From Pseudomonadota bacterium (lineage in GTDB: Bacteria > Desulfobacterota > WTBG01 > CAIYCZ01): a stretch of DNA of 5,337 nucleotides. Shown here piece after piece: positions 1 through 5,337 of this stretch; the first letter of the stretch is position 1, and every line of letters begins with the position of its first letter. The notes beneath the pieces were generated by a model. It made no database searches. It was given only the letters and a program-made list of their open reading frames with translations, and was not told the DNA's origin. The DNA is taken from assembly GCA_026388865.1 (NCBI GenBank), contig JAPLIX010000068.1:1-5337 (forward strand), in the 5' to 3' direction. The position numbers and the translations under genes are program-made.

Positions 1-125
1 AATATATTCCTGAACACAATAAAAAAATACTGGTGGTTGCTGGCAGAAGCTTATGTCTGCTCGCTGTAAAGGGATTGATTTTGAGCCGTGGGCAGCATAC
101 GCACATATTTGACCCGCGGCTTTAG
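1..125 (+). CDS. 3' end of an unidentified upstream gene (partial)
   Basis: The frame starting at base 3 is open for 40 codons from the window edge to a TAG at 123-125. The peptide looks protein-like: a run of hydrophobic residues (ILVVAG, then CLLAVKGLIL) followed by a polar tail ending IFDPRL. Codon choice (CTG, GTG, GGC, AGC, CGT) resembles that of the trp genes. I do not recognise the family and assign no function. The open frame is short enough to arise by chance. A competing reading in frame 1 (stop at 67-69) contains tandem Trp codons at 31-36 and could be a leader peptide; both readings cannot easily be right. A hairpin begins 17 bases after the TAG, which would suit the end of a gene. 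Confidence 0.4.
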   Translation, partial: YIPEHNKKILVVAGRSLCLLAVKGLILSRGQHTHIFDPRL

Positions 126-130
126 TATAT

Positions 131-178
131 TAAAAAAGAAAAAGAAGCCGTGAAGTCGCACAGACCTTTACGGCTTCT
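131..178 (-). terminator. Intrinsic terminator-like hairpin with T-rich tail on the minus strand
   Basis: Bases 143-155 pair with 166-178 in a 13-bp stem (one G-T wobble) around a 10-base loop. Read on the minus strand, the stem is followed directly by TTTTCTTTTTT, the classic form of a Rho-independent terminator. On the + strand it is preceded by that A-rich tract and followed only by GATTTATA, so it would be weak there, although it could still act in both directions after the upstream gene ending at 125. No convincing minus-strand gene feeds into it. Confidence 0.55.
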
Positions 179-224
179 GATTTATACGCTCAGAAATATG
201 ATTATATCCGGAACTAAGGAACTC

Positions 225-329
225 ATGAAACTAAACGCAGTAAACCTGATTTCCCGAGTTCCAGACTCTTCATTTTATTTTGCTTCAAGACTTGAAGATG
301 GTTACCTTGGGAACTTGAGAAAGGTATGA
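225..329 (+). CDS. Possible 34-residue small ORF upstream of trpE
   Basis: An ATG at 225 opens 34 codons ending in TGA at 327-329, beginning MKLNAVNLIS and ending LGNLRKV. AAGGA at 216-220 lies 4 bases before the ATG, which is close but usable as a ribosome binding site. The peptide contains no Trp, so it is not a classical trp leader peptide. Its stop overlaps (ATGA) the start of a 14-codon ORF at 326-370 (MNLKKEP...), a layout seen in translationally coupled genes. The pairing of 218-224 with 256-262 would hide part of this ribosome binding site. No family is recognised and the ORF could well be chance. Confidence 0.18.
   Translation: MKLNAVNLISRVPDSSFYFASRLEDGYLGNLRKV
283..297. repeat. 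Short perfect palindrome CTTCAAG-A-CTTGAAG
   Basis: Two 7-base arms are perfect reverse complements around one central base. As DNA it has the symmetry of a binding site for a dimeric regulator, and it lies about 115 bases before trpE. A one-base loop makes it a poor RNA hairpin unless the inner pairs open. No matching regulator or second copy is seen in the window, so a function as an operator is only a suggestion. Confidence 0.3.
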
Positions 330-359
330 ACTTAAAAAAAGAACCTGGTTTTTTAAGTT
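329..359 (+). repeat. 11-bp AT-rich inverted repeat before trpE
   Basis: AACTTAAAAAA (329-339) pairs perfectly with TTTTTTAAGTT (349-359) around a 9-base loop. Nine of the eleven pairs are A-T, so the RNA hairpin is weak and has no GC-rich base or following T-tract, unlike an intrinsic terminator. It could affect transcript structure or simply reflect local AT richness. Confidence 0.45.
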
Positions 360-374
360 ACAGATTTTAATTGA

Positions 375-402
375 TTGACATTTGTTGTGATATAAATATA
401 GG
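375..402 (+). promoter_or_regulatory. Possible sigma70-type promoter just before trpE
   Basis: A perfect TTGACA lies at 375-380. A partial -10 match, TATAGG, lies 16 bases further at 397-402; alternatively TGATATAAA at 388-396 resembles an extended -10. Either would start transcription within about 10 bases of the trpE ATG and leave out the Shine-Dalgarno at 400-403, which argues against it. The true operon promoter may lie further upstream. Confidence 0.2.
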
Positions 403-410
403 AATTTGAC

Positions 411-1916
411 ATGGCAGCTAAGGATAATTACTACCCCGCGTTTGATCAATTTAAAAAATTATCGAAAAAGGGAAACCTGATACCGGTATATCGCGAAATA
501 TTTGCGGACATGGAGACACCGGTGTCAGCTTTTAAAAAGCTGAACACGGTTGACCACTGCTTTTTGCTTGAAAGCGTTGAGGGCGGAGAAAAATGGGCGC
601 GCTACAGTTTTCTCGGATTCAATCCGTCCACTATTTTTAAAAGCAAGGGCAGCCGGGTTGAGGTAGTCGCAGACGGGAAGACAACGGTGACCATCACCCC
701 CGACCCGCTCAGCCTGCTGAAAGCGCTCATGAAGCAGTACCGCCCGGTCGAGGTTCCGGGCCTGCCGCGTTTTTTTGGCGGGGCAGTGGGGTACATCAGT
801 TACGACATGGTGCGGTTCTTTGAGAAACTGCCGGCCGGATCAGAGGATGACCTCAACTGGTACGATGCTTATCTGATGATTACCGATACCCTGCTGATAT
901 TTGACAATCTGAAGCATACCCTTGCGATAGTATATAACGCGCATGTGCATGACGGCGCAGATCTGAAGCGCATCTATGCGGCAGCGGTAAAACGGATTGA
1001 TACCATAATCAGCTACCTGGGAAAACCCCTTAAGAAAGAAAAACCTAAAAAGGAGATTATCACCGGAGCGCTCGCATCAAATTTCAAAAAAAATGATTTT
1101 GAAAATATTGTGCGCCGGGCCAAAGAATATATACGGGCCGGGGATATCATTCAGACGGTGCTGTCCCAGCGCTTTGAAACAACCCTGCGTGCCAGGCCGT
1201 TTGATCTGTACCGGTCGCTGCGGGTGATAAACCCGTCACCGTACATGTACTATCTGAAGCTGGGTGATAATTTCATTGTCGGCTCATCTCCGGAAGTGCT
1301 GGTGCGGCTGGAAAAAGGGCGCGTTGAGGTGCGGCCCATAGCAGGCACCCGGCCGCGGGGAAAGGATGAAAAAAAAGATCTGCTGCTGGAGAAGGACCTG
1401 AAAGCTGATCCCAAGGAGATAGCAGAGCACATCATGCTGGTGGACCTGGGAAGAAATGACGTGGGCAGAATCGCGCGGATGGGGACGGTAAAGGTGGATG
1501 AGCTGATGGTGGTTGAGCGCTATTCTCATGTCATGCACCTGGTGTCACACGTGAGCGGCACGCTGAAGCCGGGGAAAGATGCCTATGACGTTTTCCGCGC
1601 GGCTTTTCCCGCCGGCACGGTATCCGGGGCGCCGAAAATACGGGCCATGGAGATTATTGAAGAGCTGGAGAAGCACCAGCGCGGCCCGTATGCGGGAGCT
1701 GTGGGTTACTTCGGTTTTTCCGGCAACATGGACTTCTGCATCACCATCAGGACCATGCTCATTAAGAATAAGAAAATCTATGTTCAGGCAGGCGCCGGCA
1801 TTGTGGCCGATTCCAGACCGGAGCGCGAGTATCAGGAGACCGTAAGCAAGGCGCAGGGTATGTTTAAAGCCATCCAGCGGGCGCACGAAGGGATAGAAAA
1901 TGCTTTTAATGATTGA
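411..1916 (+). CDS. trpE: Anthranilate synthase component I (TrpE)
   Basis: TrpE converts chorismate to anthranilate, using ammonia delivered by TrpG, in the first committed step of tryptophan synthesis in the cytoplasm. The 501 residues match the usual length. The N-terminal domain carries LLES (52-55), the motif that binds feedback tryptophan, so the enzyme is probably inhibited by the end product. The C-terminal chorismate-binding domain, from about residue 225, shows GSSPE (291-295), PIAGTRPRG (309-317), DLGRNDVGR (345-353) and FPAGTVSGAPK (399-409). The alanine in PIAGT, where PabB has lysine (PIKGT), favours anthranilate over aminodeoxychorismate synthase. The ATG is preceded by AGGA at 400-403, and the YYPAFDQFKKL start fits the family. 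The gene overlaps trpG by 17 bases, consistent with coupled production of the two subunits. Confidence 0.97.
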   Translation: MAAKDNYYPAFDQFKKLSKKGNLIPVYREIFADMETPVSAFKKLNTVDHCFLLESVEGGEKWARYSFLGFNPSTIFKSKGSRVEVVADGKTTVTITPDPLSLLKALMKQYRPVEVPGLPRFFGGAVGYISYDMVRFFEKLPAGSEDDLNWYDAYLMITDTLLIFDNLKHTLAIVYNAHVHDGADLKRIYAAAVKRIDTIISYLGKPLKKEKPKKEIITGALASNFKKNDFENIVRRAKEYIRAGDIIQTVLSQRFETTLRARPFDLYRSLRVINPSPYMYYLKLGDNFIVGSSPEVLVRLEKGRVEVRPIAGTRPRGKDEKKDLLLEKDLKADPKEIAEHIMLVDLGRNDVGRIARMGTVKVDELMVVERYSHVMHLVSHVSGTLKPGKDAYDVFRAAFPAGTVSGAPKIRAMEIIEELEKHQRGPYAGAVGYFGFSGNMDFCITIRTMLIKNKKIYVQAGAGIVADSRPEREYQETVSKAQGMFKAIQRAHEGIENAFND

Positions 1917-2499
1917 TAATTATGACTCGTTTACCTACAACCTGGTTCAGTATTTCGGTGAGCTTGGAGAGGAGATTGCGGTCTTCAGAAATGATAATAT
2001 CACCCTGGAAAAGGTCAAAAAAATAGCGCCGCAGAAAATTGTCATATCACCGGGCCCCGGGAGGCCTGAGAGCGCGGGGATATCGAACGCAATCATCAAA
2101 ACGTTTGCCGGGAAAATACCCCTGCTCGGGGTTTGTCTCGGCCATCAGTGCATCGGCGAGGTATTCGGCGGCAGGATCATCCGGGCACAGCAGCTCATGC
2201 ACGGCAAGACTTCCTTGATTCATCACGACCACAAAAGGCTGTTTAGCGGGTTGCCCGACCCGTTTACCGCGACCAGGTACCATTCGCTGGTCGTAGAGCG
2301 CGCATCGCTGCCGCCCTGCCTGGAGATCACCGCATGGACAGATGATAAAGAAATCATGGGTCTGCGGCACCGCAAGCATCTTATCGAGGGTATACAGTTC
2401 CACCCGGAGTCGATACTGACCACGGCGGGGAAAGAGCTGCTTAAGAATTTTATGGACTGTGCTGAACAGTTCTGGAACACGAAAAAGGTGCGTGCATGA
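1900..2499 (+). CDS. trpG: Anthranilate synthase component II, glutamine amidotransferase (TrpG)
   Basis: TrpG hydrolyses glutamine and passes ammonia to TrpE. The 199-residue class I amidotransferase starts LLMIDNYDSFTYN, with the oxyanion-region PGPGRP at 51-56, the nucleophile Cys79 in GVCLGHQ, HGKTS at 101-105 and the His168/Glu170 pair in FHPE, so the catalytic triad is complete. GAAGGGA at 1887-1893 lies 6 bases before the ATG, inside the end of trpE. It is not fused to trpD, unlike in E. coli. Proteins of this family may also serve PabB in folate synthesis; no pabB is seen here, and the position after trpE makes anthranilate synthase its main role. Its TGA overlaps the trpD ATG. Confidence 0.96.
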   Translation: MLLMIDNYDSFTYNLVQYFGELGEEIAVFRNDNITLEKVKKIAPQKIVISPGPGRPESAGISNAIIKTFAGKIPLLGVCLGHQCIGEVFGGRIIRAQQLMHGKTSLIHHDHKRLFSGLPDPFTATRYHSLVVERASLPPCLEITAWTDDKEIMGLRHRKHLIEGIQFHPESILTTAGKELLKNFMDCAEQFWNTKKVRA

Positions 2500-3512
2500 T
2501 CACGAAGGCTATCTTTAAGGTTGTCGAGCGAATGAATCTTTCAGAAGCCGAAATGATGGAAGTTTTTGAAGAGATCATGGACGGCAAAACTACGCCTGCC
2601 CAGATCGCCTCCCTTATCACAGCGCTCTCTATGAAGGGAGAGACGGTTGATGAAATAGCCGGTGCGGCGCGTTGCATGCGGCAGAAAGCAACCGGCATAC
2701 CGCTCCATTCAAAAGCTGAGGTGCTTGATACCTGCGGCACCGGAGGTGATAATCGTAATACCTTTAACATATCTACCGCTGTGGCCTTTGTCGCCAGTGC
2801 TGCCGGTGTCCGAGTTGCCAAGCATGGGAACCGTTACATATCAAGTAACTGCGGGAGTGCTGATGTCATGGAACAGCTGGGCATCAAGGTGTCTTTAAAA
2901 CCTGATGAAATTGCCCGGTGTATAGATACGATCGGCATGGGTTTTCTTTTCGCTCCCAATCTCCATGGGGCCATGAAGCATGCACTGGCTCCGCGCAAGG
3001 AAATCGGCATAAGGACTATTTTCAACATGCTCGGACCGTTAACCAACCCTGCAGGTGCTACCATGCAGATTCTTGGTGTTTATGACGGGCGCATGACGGA
3101 GATGTTTGCCCGGGTGCTGCACCGTCTCGGAACCAGGCGGGCTTTAGTGGTACACGGGCTCGATGGTCTGGATGAGATAACCATCTGCGCTGAATCAATA
3201 ATCTCGGAACTGAAAAACGGCGTAGTCACCACCAGCCGCATTCATCCCATGGACTGCGGTCTGCCGATGCGGGACCTGCAAGACATTAAAGGCGGCACGG
3301 CGAATGAGAACGCGGAAATAATTAGTAAGGTTTTAAAAGGTGAAAAAGGCCCGCACCGAGAAATTGTTCTGATAAATGCCGGGGCCGCCCTCATGGTTGC
3401 GGGTACAGCGGGCAGCTTGAAAGACGGCATGAAAATGGCCGTGGAAGCTATAGACAGCGGGCTTGCCCTGAATAAATTAAAACAATTAAAAGAGCTGAGT
3501 AATTCCTTTTAA
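2496..3512 (+). CDS. trpD: Anthranilate phosphoribosyltransferase (TrpD)
   Basis: TrpD transfers the phosphoribosyl group of PRPP to anthranilate, giving phosphoribosylanthranilate. The 338 residues are the usual length. The N-terminal helical domain (about 1-70) is followed by the PRPP-binding glycine loop DTCGTGGD (78-85), NISTA (91-95), KHGNR (109-113), the segment SSNCGSADVMEQLG (116-129), GIRTIFNMLGPLTNPA (171-186) and the metal-binding pair Asp226-Glu227 in LDEIT. The ATG at 2496 overlaps the trpG stop as ATGA and follows AAGGTG at 2485-2490, typical of translational coupling. The C-terminus (LKELSNSF) looks complete. The TAA at 3510-3512 is followed in the same frame by the trpC coding sequence, which is odd and is described under trpC. 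Confidence 0.96.
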   Translation: MITKAIFKVVERMNLSEAEMMEVFEEIMDGKTTPAQIASLITALSMKGETVDEIAGAARCMRQKATGIPLHSKAEVLDTCGTGGDNRNTFNISTAVAFVASAAGVRVAKHGNRYISSNCGSADVMEQLGIKVSLKPDEIARCIDTIGMGFLFAPNLHGAMKHALAPRKEIGIRTIFNMLGPLTNPAGATMQILGVYDGRMTEMFARVLHRLGTRRALVVHGLDGLDEITICAESIISELKNGVVTTSRIHPMDCGLPMRDLQDIKGGTANENAEIISKVLKGEKGPHREIVLINAGAALMVAGTAGSLKDGMKMAVEAIDSGLALNKLKQLKELSNSF

Positions 3513-3533
3513 GATGTAAAAAAGAAGCGGCCC

Positions 3534-4262
3534 TTGCCGGGGCTGGAAAAAAGCATCAGGGATGCGCCCGCTGTCAGGGATTTTAGTGCCGCGCTGCGGG
3601 GCGGCCGTGACGGAGAAATCACTATTATCGCAGAAGTGAAAAAAGCTTCTCCATCCAGGGGTATCATCTGCGAGCAGTTTCATCCCGTGGAAATCGCTCG
3701 GCAATATCAGGACAACGGCGCAGCGGCGCTGTCAGTCCTGACTGAAGAAAAATATTTTCTCGGCTCCCTTGACTATCTGCAGGAGATTAAGGAAGCGACG
3801 GAAATCCCGGTATTGAGAAAAGATTTTATCTTTGACCCGTACCAGGTCTACGAAGCGCGGGCCCGGGGGGCGGACGCAATACTTCTGATTGCGGCGATCC
3901 TTGAATACGAGCAGCTCAGGGACTTGATAACTTTGTGCAACCGGCTGTCATTATGGTACCTGCTTGAAGTGCACAATGAGATGGAGCTGGAAACAGCGCT
4001 GGCGCTTGACGCTGACGTGATAGGAATAAATAACCGTAACCTCAATACCTTTAAAACAGATATCAGCACCACGCTGAGGCTCATCAAACTGATACCGCGC
4101 GGGAAAGTAATAATAAGCGAGAGCGGTCTCGCGCGGCGGGAAGATATTATAATGCTTAAGGATGCGGGAGTTGACGCGTTTCTGATCGGTGAAACATTCA
4201 TGAGGGAAAAACGGCCGGGGGATAAGTTGAGAGAATTGATCGGTAAATCGGTGAATAGGTGA
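3534..4262 (+). CDS. trpC: Indole-3-glycerol phosphate synthase (TrpC), N-terminus short or start uncertain
   Basis: TrpC closes the indole ring, converting carboxyphenylamino-deoxyribulose phosphate to indole-3-glycerol phosphate. From the TTG at 3534 it has 242 residues in a TIM barrel with the catalytic set present: Glu34 and Lys36 (AEVKKASPS), Lys96 (LRKDF), Glu145 (LLEVH), Asn166 (GINNRNL) and Glu196-Ser197 (ISESG). By my memory of Sulfolobus TrpC (E51, K53, K110, E159, N180, E210, S211) the order and spacing agree. The usual N-terminal helix (ILDKIV...KKEEV type) is absent. The frame is open back to the trpD TAA, adding VKKKRP before the TTG, but offers no ATG or GTG and no good Shine-Dalgarno. 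An ATG at 3514 is followed at once by TAA; one extra G there would give an in-frame ATG. The enzyme identity is firm; the start is not. No TrpF domain is fused to it. Confidence 0.9.
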   Translation: MPGLEKSIRDAPAVRDFSAALRGGRDGEITIIAEVKKASPSRGIICEQFHPVEIARQYQDNGAAALSVLTEEKYFLGSLDYLQEIKEATEIPVLRKDFIFDPYQVYEARARGADAILLIAAILEYEQLRDLITLCNRLSLWYLLEVHNEMELETALALDADVIGINNRNLNTFKTDISTTLRLIKLIPRGKVIISESGLARREDIIMLKDAGVDAFLIGETFMREKRPGDKLRELIGKSVNR

Positions 4263-4290
4263 ATAGGTCAAGAGGGTTCAAGGGTTCAAG
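4251..4290 (+). repeat. Two tandem 8-bp duplications at the trpC-trpB junction
   Basis: GTGAATAG is present twice in tandem (4251-4258, 4259-4266), and GGGTTCAA twice in tandem (4274-4281, 4282-4289). The first pair lies across the trpC stop: the last residues (VNR) and the TGA at 4260-4262 come from the repeat. The sequence between trpC and trpB is otherwise simple and A-rich. Such short tandem copies suggest slippage or a past rearrangement; I see no long inverted repeats or transposon ends. Confidence 0.75.
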
Positions 4291-4322
4291 TAAATTAAAA
4301 GCAAAAAAAAGGAACAATAAAC

Positions 4323-5337
4323 ATGTTATATCCTGACAACATGGGCCATTTTGGGGAATTCGGCGGGCGCTTTGTATCAGAGACGCTCATGCCGGCGCTC
4401 ATCCAGCTTGACGAAGCGTATCAGAAATACCGCAATGATACGGAATTCAAAAACGAATTAGCCATGTATCTTACCGAGTATGTAGGCAGGGAAAGCCCGC
4501 TCTATCATGCACGGCGTTTTTCAGAGCGGCTGGGCACGGTAGCGGTATATCTGAAGCGCGAGGATTTAAACCACACCGGTGCTCATAAAATAAATAATAC
4601 CATAGGACAGATACTGCTTGCCCGGAGGATGGGCAAGACCAGGATCATTGCCGAGACCGGGGCCGGACAGCACGGCGTAGCAACTGCCACGGTTGCCGCG
4701 CATTTCGGGATGGAATGCGAAATATATATGGGCGCCGAGGATGTGCAGCGTCAGTCGGTAAATGTTTTCAAGATGAAGCTGCTGGGCGCGAAGGTCAACA
4801 CGGTCACCTCCGGCACCAATACGCTGAAAGACGCCATGAATGAGGCTATGCGTGACTGGATAACCAATGTCCGGAACACCTTCTACATTATCGGCAGTGT
4901 GGCCGGGCCCCATCCGTATCCACTGATCGTGAGGGATTTTCAGAAGATAATTGGAGAGGAAGCGCGGCGGCAGATTCTGGCCAAGGCGGGAAGGCTTCCC
5001 GATCTATTAGTTGCGTGCGTAGGCGGCGGGAGCAATGCCATAGGACTTTTTTACCCGTTCCTGGATGATGCGTCAGTTGCAATGGTCGGCGTTGAGGCAG
5101 CAGGTGAGGGTATCGGTTCCGGTCCCCACTCCGCGTCGCTGGTGGCAGGCCGGGCTGGAATTCTGCATGGCACCAGGAGCTATCTATTGCAGGACGCGCA
5201 GGGCCAGATAGAGCCTGCTCATTCCATCGCGCCGGGCCTTGATTATCCTGGTGTAGGACCTGAGCACAGTTATCTAAAAGACAGCGGCCGGGTAACCTAT
5301 GTGGCAGTGACTGACCAGGAGGCACTCGACGCATATC
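4323..5337 (+). CDS. trpB: Tryptophan synthase beta chain (TrpB), 3' end missing
   Basis: TrpB is the PLP enzyme that condenses indole, channelled from TrpA, with serine to form tryptophan. The frame runs from the ATG at 4323 to the window edge, 338 complete codons of an expected near 400, so roughly the last 55-60 residues are missing. It starts MLYPDNMGHFGEFGG, typical of the TrpB1 type that pairs with TrpA. The PLP lysine is Lys89 in HTGAHKINN, the catalytic Glu111 is in AETGAGQHG, the phosphate-binding loop is GGGSN (234-238), and Asp307 lies in GLDYPGVGP. AAGGA at 4309-4313 lies 9 bases before the ATG. The 60-base gap after trpC holds tandem repeats and no trpF. trpA would be expected to follow. 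Confidence 0.97.
   Translation, partial: MLYPDNMGHFGEFGGRFVSETLMPALIQLDEAYQKYRNDTEFKNELAMYLTEYVGRESPLYHARRFSERLGTVAVYLKREDLNHTGAHKINNTIGQILLARRMGKTRIIAETGAGQHGVATATVAAHFGMECEIYMGAEDVQRQSVNVFKMKLLGAKVNTVTSGTNTLKDAMNEAMRDWITNVRNTFYIIGSVAGPHPYPLIVRDFQKIIGEEARRQILAKAGRLPDLLVACVGGGSNAIGLFYPFLDDASVAMVGVEAAGEGIGSGPHSASLVAGRAGILHGTRSYLLQDAQGQIEPAHSIAPGLDYPGVGPEHSYLKDSGRVTYVAVTDQEALDAY

Larger units (their letters stand above)
126..410. other. AT-rich intergenic leader upstream of trpE
   Basis: These 285 bases contain no gene I can support firmly. They hold the 143-178 hairpin, a 7-bp pairing of 218-224 with 256-262, a palindrome at 283-297, a 6-bp hairpin 303-308/321-326 and an 11-bp AT-rich hairpin 329-339/349-359. 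GGAACT occurs at 210-215, 218-223 and 310-315, and each copy can pair with the single AGTTCC at 257-262. Two very short ORFs (225-329 and 326-370) are possible. I looked for a T-box motif and for a Trp-rich leader peptide in this stretch and found neither. Confidence 0.6.

Noticed and set aside
116..118. SSNCGS in TrpD as a loss of a key lysine (residues 116-121)
   Set aside because: The PRPP-contacting lysine aligns with Lys109 in KHGNR, which is present. The position that is Asn here varies among functional TrpD proteins. Coordinates given are protein residues of TrpD.
126..410. T-box riboswitch controlling trpE
   Set aside because: No T-box sequence resembling AGGGTGGNACCGCG and no terminator with a proper T-run on the + strand were found.
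1545..1886. 113-codon minus-strand open frame opposite trpE
   Set aside because: It covers the most conserved part of TrpE, has no ribosome binding site or domain that I recognise, and is best explained as a shadow of the coding strand.
3518..3524. A AAA AAG slippery heptamer at the start of trpC, like the dnaX frameshift site
   Set aside because: Its codon phase is that of the trpC frame, so a -1 slip would leave trpC, not enter it. It also lies behind the trpD TAA and behind the ATG-TAA pair, so it does not solve the missing start.
4888..5334. Long minus-strand open frame of 148 codons
   Set aside because: It lies fully opposite trpB, whose + strand frame is unbroken with conserved motifs. 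The minus-strand translation shows no recognisable domain and is rich in Arg, Pro and Ser, as expected from a shadow frame in GC-rich codons.

Overview
The window holds most of a tryptophan biosynthesis operon on the + strand, in the order trpE (411-1916), trpG (1900-2499), trpD (2496-3512), trpC (3534-4262) and trpB (4323 to the edge, 3' end missing). All five calls rest on full-length similarity to well-known families and on visible catalytic motifs. Separate trpG, trpD and trpC genes, Shine-Dalgarno sites and about 50% GC coding sequence point to a bacterium. The TrpE N-terminus resembles Desulfobacterota- or Omnitrophota-like proteins, but this taxonomic reading is from memory and weak.

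Layout: positions 1-125 probably carry the 3' end of an unidentified upstream gene. Positions 126-410 are an AT-rich intergenic region with several inverted repeats, including a 13-bp hairpin whose T-rich tail lies on the minus strand, and two very short possible ORFs. The trp genes then follow tightly: trpE and trpG overlap by 17 bases and trpG and trpD by 4 (ATGA). trpD and trpC are separated by 21 bases if trpC starts at the TTG at 3534, and trpC and trpB by 60 bases.

Pathway: TrpE with TrpG makes anthranilate from chorismate and glutamine. TrpD adds the phosphoribosyl group, TrpC closes the indole ring to indole-3-glycerol phosphate, and TrpB condenses indole with serine. The isomerase step between TrpD and TrpC (TrpF) has no gene here, and trpA would be expected beyond the right edge.

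The oddities are local. The start of trpC lacks the usual N-terminal helix and a convincing start codon, and it lies in frame with trpD behind a single TAA. Two tandem 8-bp duplications occupy the trpC-trpB junction where trpF often sits. The leader offers alternative RNA pairings, including an attenuator-like arrangement behind tandem Trp codons at 31-36. I see no mobile element, CRISPR array, tRNA or rRNA, and no evidence for an entirely new system; this is mostly an ordinary trp operon.
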